64,000 bases of DNA, taken from positions 248,001-312,000 of the forward strand of contig CAXXDW010000005.1 in NCBI GenBank assembly GCA_963665575.2, in the 5' to 3' direction. The stretch is from Rariloculus sp963665575 (GTDB lineage Bacteria > Pseudomonadota > Gammaproteobacteria > Steroidobacterales > Rariloculaceae). The position numbers and the translations under genes are program-made. Under the pieces are notes generated by a model. The model was not told the DNA's origin, did no database searches, and saw nothing but the letters and a program-made list of their open reading frames with translations. This document shows, in pieces, positions 26,698-36,183 of this stretch; positions within the stretch are counted from its first letter, which is position 1, and each line of letters opens with the position of its first letter.

Positions 26698-29019
26698 TCA
26701 ACCCCAACTCAGGTCGTGCCGGGCGAACGGCAGATCGCGGAAGCGTTTGCCCGTGATCTGGAAGATGGCGTCGCCGATACCGGACTGCACGGACGTCGCG
26801 CGGTCGTGGCCCATGCCGATGAGCCAGTGATCGGTCTCGAAGAAGCGGATGTTGATCTCGGGTGGATCCTCGTCAATACGCGAGAGTGGGAAGCTGTCGA
26901 AGTTGTTCTCCACGATCCGGCCGTCTGCGATCGTACAGGCCTGGTGCATCGCGTCATTGTAGAACCAGGTAATCTGGCCTTCGATCTGCTTCTTCACCGA
27001 CAGCGGGTTGACGAGACCGAAGCCGGTTTCGTGTGCGACATCCACGCGCTCGAGCCGGACCCCGCCTTCGCGGCTGACCGAGACGGTATGGACCATGGCG
27101 CTGATCGTCGCCGACCGGCCGGTCTCGGCGCCGCGTTCCTCAAGCGCGATCGCGCGCGCCGTGCCCGGCGGCAGCGGAATGCCCCAGCCGGACATCTCGG
27201 CGGCGATGTCGAGTGCCCGGATCATGTCGTCCTTGTACGGGATATCGGTTCTGGCGATGAGTTCGCGACGGTAGAGATAGGGGTCCCTGCCGGCCACGTG
27301 GGCGAGTTCGTCGATGAAGGTTTCGCGGTAGAACTCGTGCGCGGCCTGGCTTACGCCGCGGCGCGTGCCGACAGGCACGTGAAAGTCGGTCGTGTGGTTC
27401 GAGAAGCGGTAGTTCGGGGCGTGGTAGCGCGACGCGCCGCCGAAGGACGCCGTCGGCCCGAAGCCGTCGTCCTGCATGGCGATGCGGACCTCGAGCGCGA
27501 GCGGCCAGCCGTCCTCGTCGAGGCCGGCCTTGAGCCGCGCCATGCCCATCGCCCGGTAGGTCGTGCCGATGAAGTCTTCTTCTCGCGTCCACAACATGTG
27601 GATCGGCGTACCGCGATTGGCGTTGGCGATCGTGATCGCCTGCTCGGCCTGCGGGCCGTTGCCGTTTCTGCCGAAACCGCCGCCGAGATGGCACATGTGC
27701 AGGTAGACCTGTTCTTCGGGGATGCCCGTGATCTCAGAGGCGCTGAAGCGCGTTTCCTGCGGGCTCTGATCGCCGATCCAGATATCGACGCGTTCGTCGG
27801 TGACGAGCACCGTCGCGTTGCCGGGTTCCATGCGCGCGCGCGGCAGGTAGGGGGTCGAGTAGGTCGCTTCGACGACCTGTGCGGCGTCGGCGAATCCAGC
27901 GTCCACATCGCCTTCGTCGACGCGGACCGTTCCAGGCGCGTCTAGCGAGTCGAGCAGCGCCTGGCGCATGTTTGCGGTATTGAATGCTGCGTTTTCGGGC
28001 GGAACCGTCCAGTCGATCGGCATGCGATCGAGCGCCGTTTTCGCCTCGTACCAGGTGTCGGCAATAACCGCCACGCCGCCGCTGAAGATGCGGCCGCGCG
28101 TCAGCGCCGGATCGGGGGTGGGAAGCCGCACGGCCGAGCGCACGCCTGGAAGATCGCGAATGGCGTCGAAGTCATACGCCGCGACATCGCCGCCGTAGAC
28201 CGGGCAGGTCTTCACGGCCGCCCACTTCATGCCGGGGAGGCTCACGTCGATCGCGTAGACGGTCTCGCCGGTGACCTTCATCGGCACGTCGAGGTTCTTC
28301 TGCTCCGTGCCCATGAGGGTCCATTCGCCCGGAGACTTGATCGAGATCGCTTCCGGGTTCGGGTGCGGGGTTACGGCAGCGAGATGTGCAATTGCGCCGA
28401 AGGTCGTCGTGCGGCCACTCGGCGCGTGCGTGATGACGCTGTCTTTGGCTGTCAACTCGTTCACCGGCACGTCCCATTCGTTCGCCGCCGCAAGCAACAG
28501 CCGCTCGCGCGCTTCCGCGCCGGCAAGTTGCAGGTAATAGCGGCCGTCCTTGACGGAGGCGGCGGCGTTGGTCCGCATGCGTCGGTAAAGACTGTCGGGA
28601 ATCCCGAACACACCTGTCCGGGCGCGATTCCCGAAACCGGGTTCGCCGCCGCCGGTGGGGTCCCGCGCGCCGTCGCCCATGACCTCGAGCGTCCATACCG
28701 GCGCCAACTCGCGTGCGTCTCGGTTGGCCGACGCGTACTCCGGGCGCACGCGGCTCCAGTCGCACTGCAGTTCCTCTGCGACCATCATCGCGTTCGAGGT
28801 CCAAACGCCCTGGCCGAGTTCGGTCTGGGCGATGCGGACCGTCACGCTGTCGTCCGGGTCGATGACGATCCAGGCATTGATCTCGGGGGCTTCGGGGTCC
28901 TCGTACCACACGGTGCCGTCGCTTTGCTGGGCACTCGCCGGGCGCGGCGGCAGCCAGAAACCCATAACGAAGGCGCCTTTGGCGGCCGCCGCCATCGCCA
29001 GGAACTCGCGGCGGTCCAT
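26698..29019 (-). CDS. IorB-type molybdenum hydroxylase large subunit
   Basis: Large subunit of a xanthine oxidase-family enzyme of the isoquinoline 1-oxidoreductase/aldehyde dehydrogenase type, which hydroxylates a substrate at the molybdopterin centre. A Tat signal (MDRREFLAMAAAAKGAFVMG) directs it to the periplasm. Molybdopterin-binding signatures are LGQGVWTSNAMMVAEELQ and, at about residue 446, CHLGGGFGRNG. A 4-base overlap (ATGA) at 29169 suggests an alternative start 50 codons upstream; 29019 is preferred because it puts the Tat motif at the N-terminus. The iron-sulfur partner is the gene upstream. No FAD subunit or maturation gene is nearby. Confidence 0.93.
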   Translation of the reverse strand: MDRREFLAMAAAAKGAFVMGFWLPPRPASAQQSDGTVWYEDPEAPEINAWIVIDPDDSVTVRIAQTELGQGVWTSNAMMVAEELQCDWSRVRPEYASANRDARELAPVWTLEVMGDGARDPTGGGEPGFGNRARTGVFGIPDSLYRRMRTNAAASVKDGRYYLQLAGAEARERLLLAAANEWDVPVNELTAKDSVITHAPSGRTTTFGAIAHLAAVTPHPNPEAISIKSPGEWTLMGTEQKNLDVPMKVTGETVYAIDVSLPGMKWAAVKTCPVYGGDVAAYDFDAIRDLPGVRSAVRLPTPDPALTRGRIFSGGVAVIADTWYEAKTALDRMPIDWTVPPENAAFNTANMRQALLDSLDAPGTVRVDEGDVDAGFADAAQVVEATYSTPYLPRARMEPGNATVLVTDERVDIWIGDQSPQETRFSASEITGIPEEQVYLHMCHLGGGFGRNGNGPQAEQAITIANANRGTPIHMLWTREEDFIGTTYRAMGMARLKAGLDEDGWPLALEVRIAMQDDGFGPTASFGGASRYHAPNYRFSNHTTDFHVPVGTRRGVSQAAHEFYRETFIDELAHVAGRDPYLYRRELIARTDIPYKDDMIRALDIAAEMSGWGIPLPPGTARAIALEERGAETGRSATISAMVHTVSVSREGGVRLERVDVAHETGFGLVNPLSVKKQIEGQITWFYNDAMHQACTIADGRIVENNFDSFPLSRIDEDPPEINIRFFETDHWLIGMGHDRATSVQSGIGDAIFQITGKRFRDLPFARHDLSWG

Positions 29020-29165
29020 GCCTGTCCGTTCCGTGGTTTTACCAGAGCCCGGAGGCGTGCGCTGAAGGCTGATCGATTCGCCGCGTTGCACATCTTTAAT
29101 GCGGGTATCGCGCGCGCGCGCGGGCTTCCGTTGGCCCGGACGCCGTCTGCGGTCCCCGGTAGCGC

Positions 29166-29630
29166 TCATTGTTCCGCCCTCATGAGTTCGGCGGCAAGAT
29201 GGATGGCCTGGCGGACCCGGTAGTAGGTGCTGCAGCGGCAGGCATTGGTCACCCAGGCGTCGATATCGGCGTCGCCGGGATCCGGGATCGCGTCGAGCAG
29301 CGCAAGCGCGCTCATGATCATGCCGGATTGGCAATAGCCGCATTGCGGCGCATCGAGTTCCTTGAAGGCAAGCTGGACCGGATGATCGCCACCGGTCGAG
29401 ACGCCTTCGATGGTCGTGATCGCTTTGCCCGCGGCGGTCTCCGCGGCAACGCTGCAGGAGCGCACGGGCTGCCCGTTGATGTGCACCGTGCAGGCGCCGC
29501 AAGCCCCGATGCCGCAACTGAACTTGGTGCCCGTAAGGCCGATCCGGTCGCGGATGATCCACAGCAGCGGCGTCTGCGGGTCCGCATCGACGCTGTGCCG
29601 GACGCCGTTTACCTCAAGGTCGAAGGCCAT
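29166..29630 (-). CDS. IorA-type (2Fe-2S) small subunit
   Basis: The 154-residue electron-transfer subunit of the hydroxylase, with two [2Fe-2S] clusters. The plant-ferredoxin-type cluster is bound by Cys39, Cys44, Cys47 and Cys59 (FSCGIGACGACTVH). The second is bound by Cys97, Cys100, Cys131 and Cys133 (QCGYCQSGM, NACRCSTY). All eight ligands are present. It lies directly upstream of the large subunit and overlaps it by 4 bases if the longer start is used. The small subunit has no signal, so it would be exported with its Tat-signalled partner. Confidence 0.95.
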   Translation of the reverse strand: MAFDLEVNGVRHSVDADPQTPLLWIIRDRIGLTGTKFSCGIGACGACTVHINGQPVRSCSVAAETAAGKAITTIEGVSTGGDHPVQLAFKELDAPQCGYCQSGMIMSALALLDAIPDPGDADIDAWVTNACRCSTYYRVRQAIHLAAELMRAEQ

Positions 29631-29698
29631 GGCCGCCTGCTCCCGGGGTGCGTAGCCGGTCCGAGCCCCATGCCCGGACCGGCCGCGCGCCGCTGCGT

Positions 29699-32341
29699 CT
29701 AGTTCAAACGTCCGGCAATGTCCTCCATCGTCCGGGCAAGTGCCGCCAGCCGGCTGCGCGCCGTTTCGCTGAGATCGTCCCCGGCGGGCGCCAGCGACGC
29801 GGCAAGGTTCCTGAGTTCGTCCGCTGTGGCGGCGGCTTCAGAACTCCCGCCAAGTGCCTCGGACGCCCGGCCGAGGGCATCCCTGAGCGCGTCTTCCTGC
29901 GCGTCCTCGATGATTCCGCTTCGCGTCAGTTGATCGACGTAAGCTTCGGCAACGACAGGTTCGGCAGGCCAGACGTGCCGGCGCTGCTGCTGCGGGTTGG
30001 ATACGGCGTCCGGTGACCTCAACGACGCGGCCGCGATCTCGTTCCCGGTCAGGAAGCGGCTCGGCGTGAGGGCAAAGACGTCGAAACCGCGCGCGATCTC
30101 GGTGCCGTAGACATGGCCGCCGTACCAGTAGGCCGACCAGTAGCCGCCCTGCATGAGATTTTCGGCGCTTATGGGGCCGCGATCGAAGAACGCGATTTCG
30201 ACCGGGTTGGACGAGTCCGTGAAGTCGATGACCGTAATCCCGCCCTGGTACCAGGCTTGCACGAAGATGTCGCGGCCCGGAACGGGGACGAGCGAGCCGT
30301 TGTGGGCTACGCAGTTTTCCTTGTCGGTCTGCGGAGCCGGGAGCTTGAAGTAGCTGCGAAACTGCAACTCGCCGTCGACGATGTCGTAAATGGCGTCAGC
30401 CCCCCAGTTGCGCGGATCCGACGCGCGGCAGCGCGGCCGTCCGCCGCCGCCCCATTCGTCGGTGAAGAGGACCTTGCTGCCGTCGTTGTTGAACGTCGCC
30501 GAGTGCCAGTAGGCGAAGCCTGTGTCGATGACCTCGTCGACACGAACGGGATTGATCGGATCGGAGATGTCCAGAAGGATGCCGTTACCCGAGCAGGCGC
30601 CCGCGGCAAGCCCGATTTCCGGATACGCGGTGATGTCGTGGCAGGCGTTTGTTTCGCTCGTTCGCTGCGTGCCGTCGCCGTGGTCGCCGCCTTCCCAGAG
30701 TCCGGCGATCACGCCGGATTCGGGGTCCGAAAAAACGTATGGGCGGTTGACGATCTCGGCGCCGCCCGGGTTCTCGACCGGAATCCGGATGACGTCGATC
30801 CGGAAGAGCGCCGTTTCGGGGTTCTCGAACGGCGAATCGTCCGTGCAACTGTCCATTTCCTCTTCCGGACGCACGCGGCTGGTCCCTGAGCCGTAGACGT
30901 AGATGTTGCCCTCGTCATCCGGGTCGGTCACGACCGTGTGCGTATGGGATCCGCGGCAGGTCTGCACGGCGCCGACCTGTACCGGCAGCGTGAAGTCGCT
31001 GACGTCGAATATCCTGATGCCCCGGAAACGCTCGTCGCTGTGTACTTCGGCCACGCCCTGCAAGCCGCAGTCGAGCCGCCCGCGAGTCTGCTCGACGGAC
31101 AGGATCAGCAGATCGCCGACGATCGATACGTCGCCCTGGCCGCCCGGGCACACGACCGAACTCAGCAGTTGGGGGGAGCGCGGGTCGCTGATGTCGTAGG
31201 CATTGAAGCCGTGGTAATTGCCCGCGACGACGACGTTGCCGGCGAAGACCAGGTCGGTATTGCCGAAGTTGAGCAAGCTCGGCCGCGGTCCGCCGTCCTC
31301 GTCCTCTTCGTTGGCGTCGTCGCCGGCGTCGGCAAGGTTTGCACTCTCGGCGTCGTCGGCGTCAGGAGCTCGGTCGTCGTCGGTTTCCCCGTCGGCCAAC
31401 TCCGGTTCAGCTTCCGCGTCGGCACCGGAGGAATCAGTCTGTGCGGCAGCGCCGGTGTCCTCGGCCTGTGTCGCTGCGGGCGCGTCCGGTCCCGGACGGT
31501 CGCCACCGCTTCGGTTCGGGCGCTCGAACCTGGGCCGGCCTTCCGGATACTCCGGATCGAAGAAGCCCGCGGGTTTCGGCAACGAGACGAGGAGCTGCAT
31601 GTTGAATGAGACCTGCTCCGCGTCGTCGAAGCCGGCCGCGAGGTCGACCCGGGGGTCGGGAGAGAACCCGGCCAGCATCGCGTCCATGCGGTCGATCTCG
31701 GCGGTCTGGTCGGCGTTGATGTCGGTCGTGAAGTTGTAGAGGACCGAATCCTGCGCCGAGCCCGGCTGTTCGAGGAGCTCGTCCACCATTTCCACCGCGC
31801 CCTCGTGATGCTCGATCATGAGCTCGAGGAACAGCGTATCGAACGCGGCGCCGTCGGCCGCGGTCAGTTCCGCCATCTGCTCGGGCGTTGCCATGCCGGG
31901 CATGAGCTCCGCATCGTGATCGTGATGCGCATCGAGGTCCGGGGTCTCCAGACCGCGTTCGCGCAACCAGTCCTGCATCATCGCGATCTCGTCTTCCTGC
32001 GAGAGTTCGATTCGCTGCGCGAGCAGGCGTATGGCGTCGCGCTGGGTCCGGTCATCGACCAGCAGGGTCATGTCAAGAGCCTGCGCATGATGCGTGATCA
32101 TGCCCTGCATGAACCTCACATCGGCGTCCGTGACTCTCAGACCGGCGAGGTCGGTGGCTTCCTCGGGCGTAATCAGCCGGCTCGGCTCTCCCGGAGGACC
32201 GGGCTGGACGATCGGCGCCGGGGCCGGGGTCTCCTGCGCGGCGGCGCCAAGCGACACGGTGGCGATCAGTGCCAGACCTGCCGGGCGTGCAGCGAACGGC
32301 ACGTTTGCGCGGGCGTTAGCATGTTTGCTGGTGTATCTCAT
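29699..32341 (-). CDS. DUF305-LVIVD fusion protein
   Basis: An 880-residue exported fusion. Residues 70-215 are a DUF305 ferritin-like domain with the His pairs MITHHAQALDM (His84, His85) and MIEHHEGAVEM (His178, His179), likely copper binding. A very acidic linker (about 255-325) leads to a C-terminal LVIVD-repeat propeller (about 330-770), with HTHTVVTDPDD, GDHGDGTQRTS, WHSATFNNDGSKVLFTDEW and GGITVIDFTDSSNPVEIAFF. The last 90 residues are helical. The fusion suggests a metal-binding protein with a calcium-like or substrate-binding propeller. It lies 68 bases upstream of the iorA gene on the same strand, so they may share transcription. Confidence 0.9.
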   Translation of the reverse strand: MRYTSKHANARANVPFAARPAGLALIATVSLGAAAQETPAPAPIVQPGPPGEPSRLITPEEATDLAGLRVTDADVRFMQGMITHHAQALDMTLLVDDRTQRDAIRLLAQRIELSQEDEIAMMQDWLRERGLETPDLDAHHDHDAELMPGMATPEQMAELTAADGAAFDTLFLELMIEHHEGAVEMVDELLEQPGSAQDSVLYNFTTDINADQTAEIDRMDAMLAGFSPDPRVDLAAGFDDAEQVSFNMQLLVSLPKPAGFFDPEYPEGRPRFERPNRSGGDRPGPDAPAATQAEDTGAAAQTDSSGADAEAEPELADGETDDDRAPDADDAESANLADAGDDANEEDEDGGPRPSLLNFGNTDLVFAGNVVVAGNYHGFNAYDISDPRSPQLLSSVVCPGGQGDVSIVGDLLILSVEQTRGRLDCGLQGVAEVHSDERFRGIRIFDVSDFTLPVQVGAVQTCRGSHTHTVVTDPDDEGNIYVYGSGTSRVRPEEEMDSCTDDSPFENPETALFRIDVIRIPVENPGGAEIVNRPYVFSDPESGVIAGLWEGGDHGDGTQRTSETNACHDITAYPEIGLAAGACSGNGILLDISDPINPVRVDEVIDTGFAYWHSATFNNDGSKVLFTDEWGGGGRPRCRASDPRNWGADAIYDIVDGELQFRSYFKLPAPQTDKENCVAHNGSLVPVPGRDIFVQAWYQGGITVIDFTDSSNPVEIAFFDRGPISAENLMQGGYWSAYWYGGHVYGTEIARGFDVFALTPSRFLTGNEIAAASLRSPDAVSNPQQQRRHVWPAEPVVAEAYVDQLTRSGIIEDAQEDALRDALGRASEALGGSSEAAATADELRNLAASLAPAGDDLSETARSRLAALARTMEDIAGRLN

Positions 32342-32613
32342 GGTTGCGGAACGTCCATTGATAGTGGTCGGGAAGCCCGACCGTTGGCGGGTTTTGGTCC
32401 TTTTCGCTTAGTATGCCTCAAGCAAGTCGGCGATGAACAACGCGCTGTCTTGCGCACACGGACCATTCATCCGAGCCCTCATGCGCCCGCACTGTTCGAC
32501 TTCGCTTTCCGTGTTCCGGTCGGCACCGGTCCCCGAACCATTGCAGGACGAAACGAAGAGGCTTCGCCTGAGCAACATCGGTGTATCCGTGGTACCGGCG
32601 TCTCGATAGCCTG

Positions 32614-34269
32614 ATGGACGGCGTCGAACGCGAGTCGATCGACTACGACGTTGTTGTCGTCGGCGGCGGCCCGGCGGGTCTCGCAACGGCCATTCGCCTG
32701 AAGCAGCAGGCGTCGGCCGCATCGCTGGATCTCGAAGTCTGCGTGCTCGAGAAGGCCGCCGAGATCGGCGGTCACAGCCTGTCCGGGGCCGTGCTCGACG
32801 GGCGGGCGCTCGACGAGCTGACGCCGGGCTGGCAGTCGCAGGCGGCGTCGTTCGCCACGCCCGTCACGGTTGACGAGTTCCGTTACCTGCTCGGCGAGTC
32901 GGCCTCTGTGCGCCTGCCGAGCCTGCTCGTGCCGCCGGGCATGCATAACAAGGGGCTCCACATCGCAAGCCTGGGCGCGCTGTGCCGCTGGCTCGCCGAA
33001 CGGGCGATGGAACTGGGCGTGGACCTTTTCCCCGGTTTCGCGGCCGCGGATCTGCTGTTAGACGACGACGGCGCGGTCATCGGGGTCGTGACGAGCGACC
33101 GCGGGGTGTCGCGCAGCGGCGAACGCAAGGACGCGTACGAACCCGGTATGGCGCTCAATGCGCGGCAACTGGTGCTCGCGGAGGGCTCGCGCGGTCATTT
33201 GGCGAGACGCCTGATCGAGGCGCGCGGTCTTGCCGGCGGTGCCGATCCGCAGCACTTCGCGATCGGTCTCAAGGAAGTCTGGGAGGTCGATCCCGGCCGG
33301 CACGAGCCCGGCAAGGTCGTGCACGGCGCCGGGTGGCCGCTGTCGCCACACGCATCGGGCGGTTTTTTCTCATATCACTACGGTGAGGCGCAGGTCTCGG
33401 TCGGGCTCATCGTCGATCTGAATTACGCCAACCCCTGGGTCGATCCCTACGCGGAGCTGCAGCGGCTCAAGCACCACCCGGCGCTGCGTGACACGCTGAA
33501 GGGCGGCAAACGGATCGCTTACGGTGCAAGGGCGATCACCAAGGGCGGGTTCAACTCCCTGCCAAAGCTCTCGATGCCTGGCGCGCTCATCGTCGGTTGC
33601 GACGCCGGCACGCTCAACTTCGCCAAGATCAAGGGCATTCACACGGCCATGAAGTCCGGCATGGTGGCTGCCGAGACCATCGTCGACGCGTGGCCGGGCG
33701 GCGTACCGGAGGGAAAGGAACTTGCCGGCTACGAGGATCGGCTTATGGCGAGTTGGGTCGGGGAGGAGCTGCGAAGCTGCCGCAACGTGCAGCCGGCGTT
33801 ACATCGCTGGGGCGCCTTCGTCGGCGGCGCATACGTGTTCATCGACCAGGCGATCCTGCGCGGCAGGGCGCCGTGGACCATTCACGACCGTACGCCGGAC
33901 CACGCGGCGCTCAGGCCCGCGGCGCAGTGCGAGGCGATCCGCTACCCGCAGCCTGACGGCGTGCTGAGCTTCGACAAGCTGACGTCGGTGTATTTCTCCG
34001 GTACCAATCACGAAGAGGATCAGCCAGGTCACCTGACGTTCAGGGACCCGGAACTGCCAGTCGCATACAACCTGCCCGAGTTCGATGCGCCCGAGCAGCG
34101 TTACTGCCCGGCAAAGGTCTATGAAATCGTCCGCGAGGACGGTGCGGCTCGCCTGCAGGTCAACGCCCAGAACTGCCTGCATTGCAAGGTCTGCGACATC
34201 AAGGACCCGCGCCAGAACATCGTCTGGGTACCGCCGGAGGACGGCGGGCCAGCCTATATCAACATGTGA
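32614..34269 (+). CDS. Electron transfer flavoprotein-ubiquinone oxidoreductase
   Basis: Passes electrons from ETF (fed by acyl-CoA and other dehydrogenases) to ubiquinone in the inner membrane. The FAD-binding motif VVVVGGGPAGLATAIRLKQ is at the N-terminus, EIGGHSLSGAVLD follows, and the C-terminal 4Fe-4S cluster is bound by Cys498, Cys521, Cys524 and Cys527 (NCLHCKVCDIKDP). The 551-residue length is normal for bacterial ETF-QO. An ATG at 32614 is used; a GTG at 32581 is in frame. ETF subunit genes are not in the window. Confidence 0.97.
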   Translation: MDGVERESIDYDVVVVGGGPAGLATAIRLKQQASAASLDLEVCVLEKAAEIGGHSLSGAVLDGRALDELTPGWQSQAASFATPVTVDEFRYLLGESASVRLPSLLVPPGMHNKGLHIASLGALCRWLAERAMELGVDLFPGFAAADLLLDDDGAVIGVVTSDRGVSRSGERKDAYEPGMALNARQLVLAEGSRGHLARRLIEARGLAGGADPQHFAIGLKEVWEVDPGRHEPGKVVHGAGWPLSPHASGGFFSYHYGEAQVSVGLIVDLNYANPWVDPYAELQRLKHHPALRDTLKGGKRIAYGARAITKGGFNSLPKLSMPGALIVGCDAGTLNFAKIKGIHTAMKSGMVAAETIVDAWPGGVPEGKELAGYEDRLMASWVGEELRSCRNVQPALHRWGAFVGGAYVFIDQAILRGRAPWTIHDRTPDHAALRPAAQCEAIRYPQPDGVLSFDKLTSVYFSGTNHEEDQPGHLTFRDPELPVAYNLPEFDAPEQRYCPAKVYEIVREDGAARLQVNAQNCLHCKVCDIKDPRQNIVWVPPEDGGPAYINM

Positions 34270-34585
34270 CTGCGGATCAGCGCGGAATGCGGGCGCGGAC
34301 TTCGCGTTCGGTCTCAATTTCTCGGCGCCGCCTCGCGCCATCCCTGGCTCGCTCCGCGCCGACGACGCTCGAACGGATGAGACGCTCCCGCACGCCCGGC
34401 CTGCCACAAACGCAAGGGGAGTTGCATTACAGGTCGCTTGAGACACGCGGTAAATACATCCCTGTACGCTCCGCGCGCGCGTCCCTGCGCGCGAGGGTCT
34501 CAAGCGACCTGTAATGCAACTCCCCGCAACGAAGCCCGCGACCGATAGCGCAGTGCCCCGCACGGGCTACGTCAGCGGAGCGCCC
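34270..34585. other. Intergenic gap dominated by hairpin repeat
   Basis: Between the convergent ETF-QO and ankyrin genes. Apart from the 110-bp repeat at 34416-34525, no gene or RNA is visible. Confidence 0.7.
34416..34525. repeat. 110-bp hairpin repeat, perfect 29-bp ends
   Basis: Left arm 34416-34444 and right arm 34497-34525 are exact reverse complements over 29 bases, starting GGGGAGTTGCATTACAGGTC. The 52-base centre includes CGCGCGCG and GCGAGGGT. It resembles the copy at 25404-25513 throughout. It could form a hairpin that terminates both converging transcripts, and its repeat nature suggests a mobile or REP-like origin. Confidence 0.95.
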
Positions 34586-36163
34586 TTATTGATACGCGCT
34601 GGCGAGAATCGCCGCGACGTCTTCATGCACGCCGCCGCCGCGTGTCAGGCGACCCGAAGCCGCGTCGAGCGGCGACTGGCCGATCGCATCGACGATATCG
34701 ACCTCGGCGCCGTTCGCGAGCATGAACTCGACCACGCGGGTCCAGCCCCGGCCGGCGGGGGAATAGAGCGCCGTCTGGCCTTCGCGGTCGGTCATCTGAC
34801 TCAGGCGCGCGATGCGGGCGCTGCGGCTGTGCATGTCGGTGACGCGGGCGTCGATGTCGGCGCCGGCCGCGAGCAGGATCTCCAACGAGACGATGACCTT
34901 GTCCTCGATGAATTCGTCTGTCGCGAATCGCGGCGATCGGTTGCTGCCGAAGTTGCTGTCGCGCACGCCGATGCCGGCAGCCGCCATGAGCGGTGTCACC
35001 CCCATGACGTTGGGCAGGTCCACGTTCGCGCCGTGTTCGAGCAACAGTCGCATCGACTCGTGGTCGTGAGTAATCGCCGCACGCAACAATGGCGTGGCGC
35101 CTGTCGTGAGCAGGTCGTCGTTGAAACGCTGGCTGTTGCCGCCGCGGCCGACGCGATGCATGTTGAGCTGACTGTTCACGGCGACGCCCGCGGCAAGCAG
35201 CCGGCGAACAATGTCGATCGCGCTTGTGTTTACAGAGGCTGTTGCGCCGGGAAACGAGTCGCTACCGGAGCTCCGCAGCCCCCCGAGAACCTCGCGCGAC
35301 ACGTAGCTGTTCATGTCGACAGCGACATAAAGCGCCGTGCGGCCCCACCAGTCCGACAGGTGCGGGTCCGCTCCCGAGTCGAGCAGGAGCGCTGCCGTGT
35401 CGTACTCGAAGTTGTCGATCGCGATCATCAGCGGCGTCACGCCGTCGGGCGTCGGGCGGTCGACCGGCTCGCCGGCCGCCAGGATCGCCGCGGTGCAGTC
35501 GACGCAGCCGGACCGCGCCGCGTAGAGAAGCGGTGTCAGACCGCCGGTCGGGCGGTACTGCGCGCGCGGCTCCGAAGTGATCTGGGCGCCCCAGTCGTTC
35601 GCGAACGCGCGGGCGCTGACATCTGCGCCGTGCTCGACCAGGTAGCGCGCGATTTCCGCATGGCGCCCCTCGACCGCCCACATGAGCGCCGTCTGGCCGC
35701 GCCAGGATTCCCGGGCATCTACATCGGCGCCGTGTTCGACGAGCAGTCTCGCGATCTCTGGCGAACCGCTTCGGGCCGCGAGCATCAACGCGGTCTGACC
35801 GTCGAGATTCGGCGATTCCGGATCAGCGCCGGCCTCGAGCAGCATCGCAACGAGCCCGGGATGGGCCGCCTTCACGGCCTCGGCGACCGGGCTTGCGCCG
35901 TAGCGATTGATCGCGGCTGCATCCGCGCCGTGCTCGAGCAGGCTGCGGGTGAGTTCGGTATCGATCCTGTAGACGGCCCAGTGCAGCGGCGTAGTGCCGT
36001 CGCCCTGCGCGGCGTTGACGTCGGCGCCTTCGGCGATGAGTTCGAGCGCGCTCTGCCGGTTGCCGTCCTGAATGAGTTCGGCGAGCGAGTGCTGCGCGCC
36101 GGCCGTGCCGAACGAAAGCGAGCCGACTGTCGCAAGCAGCACGCTTCTTGTGTCGATGATCAT
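34586..36163 (-). CDS. Secreted ankyrin-repeat protein
   Basis: A 525-residue exported protein with about ten ankyrin repeats (repeat signature DGxTxLHWAxxxxxxxLxxxLLExGADxxA). It starts with a signal peptide (about 1-23, GTAGAQ). The repeats are interrupted by a longer insert around residues 285-345, containing an Asp/Ser-rich segment. Cys217 and Cys220 (SGCVDCTAA) form a possible pair. Exported ankyrin proteins bind other proteins. It ends the four-gene operon with the MBL, DUF1552 and DUF1592 genes (20-base gap from the MBL gene). Confidence 0.92.
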   Translation of the reverse strand: MIIDTRSVLLATVGSLSFGTAGAQHSLAELIQDGNRQSALELIAEGADVNAAQGDGTTPLHWAVYRIDTELTRSLLEHGADAAAINRYGASPVAEAVKAAHPGLVAMLLEAGADPESPNLDGQTALMLAARSGSPEIARLLVEHGADVDARESWRGQTALMWAVEGRHAEIARYLVEHGADVSARAFANDWGAQITSEPRAQYRPTGGLTPLLYAARSGCVDCTAAILAAGEPVDRPTPDGVTPLMIAIDNFEYDTAALLLDSGADPHLSDWWGRTALYVAVDMNSYVSREVLGGLRSSGSDSFPGATASVNTSAIDIVRRLLAAGVAVNSQLNMHRVGRGGNSQRFNDDLLTTGATPLLRAAITHDHESMRLLLEHGANVDLPNVMGVTPLMAAAGIGVRDSNFGSNRSPRFATDEFIEDKVIVSLEILLAAGADIDARVTDMHSRSARIARLSQMTDREGQTALYSPAGRGWTRVVEFMLANGAEVDIVDAIGQSPLDAASGRLTRGGGVHEDVAAILASAYQ

Positions 36164-36183
36164 CCTTCGCTCCTGCCAGCCCG

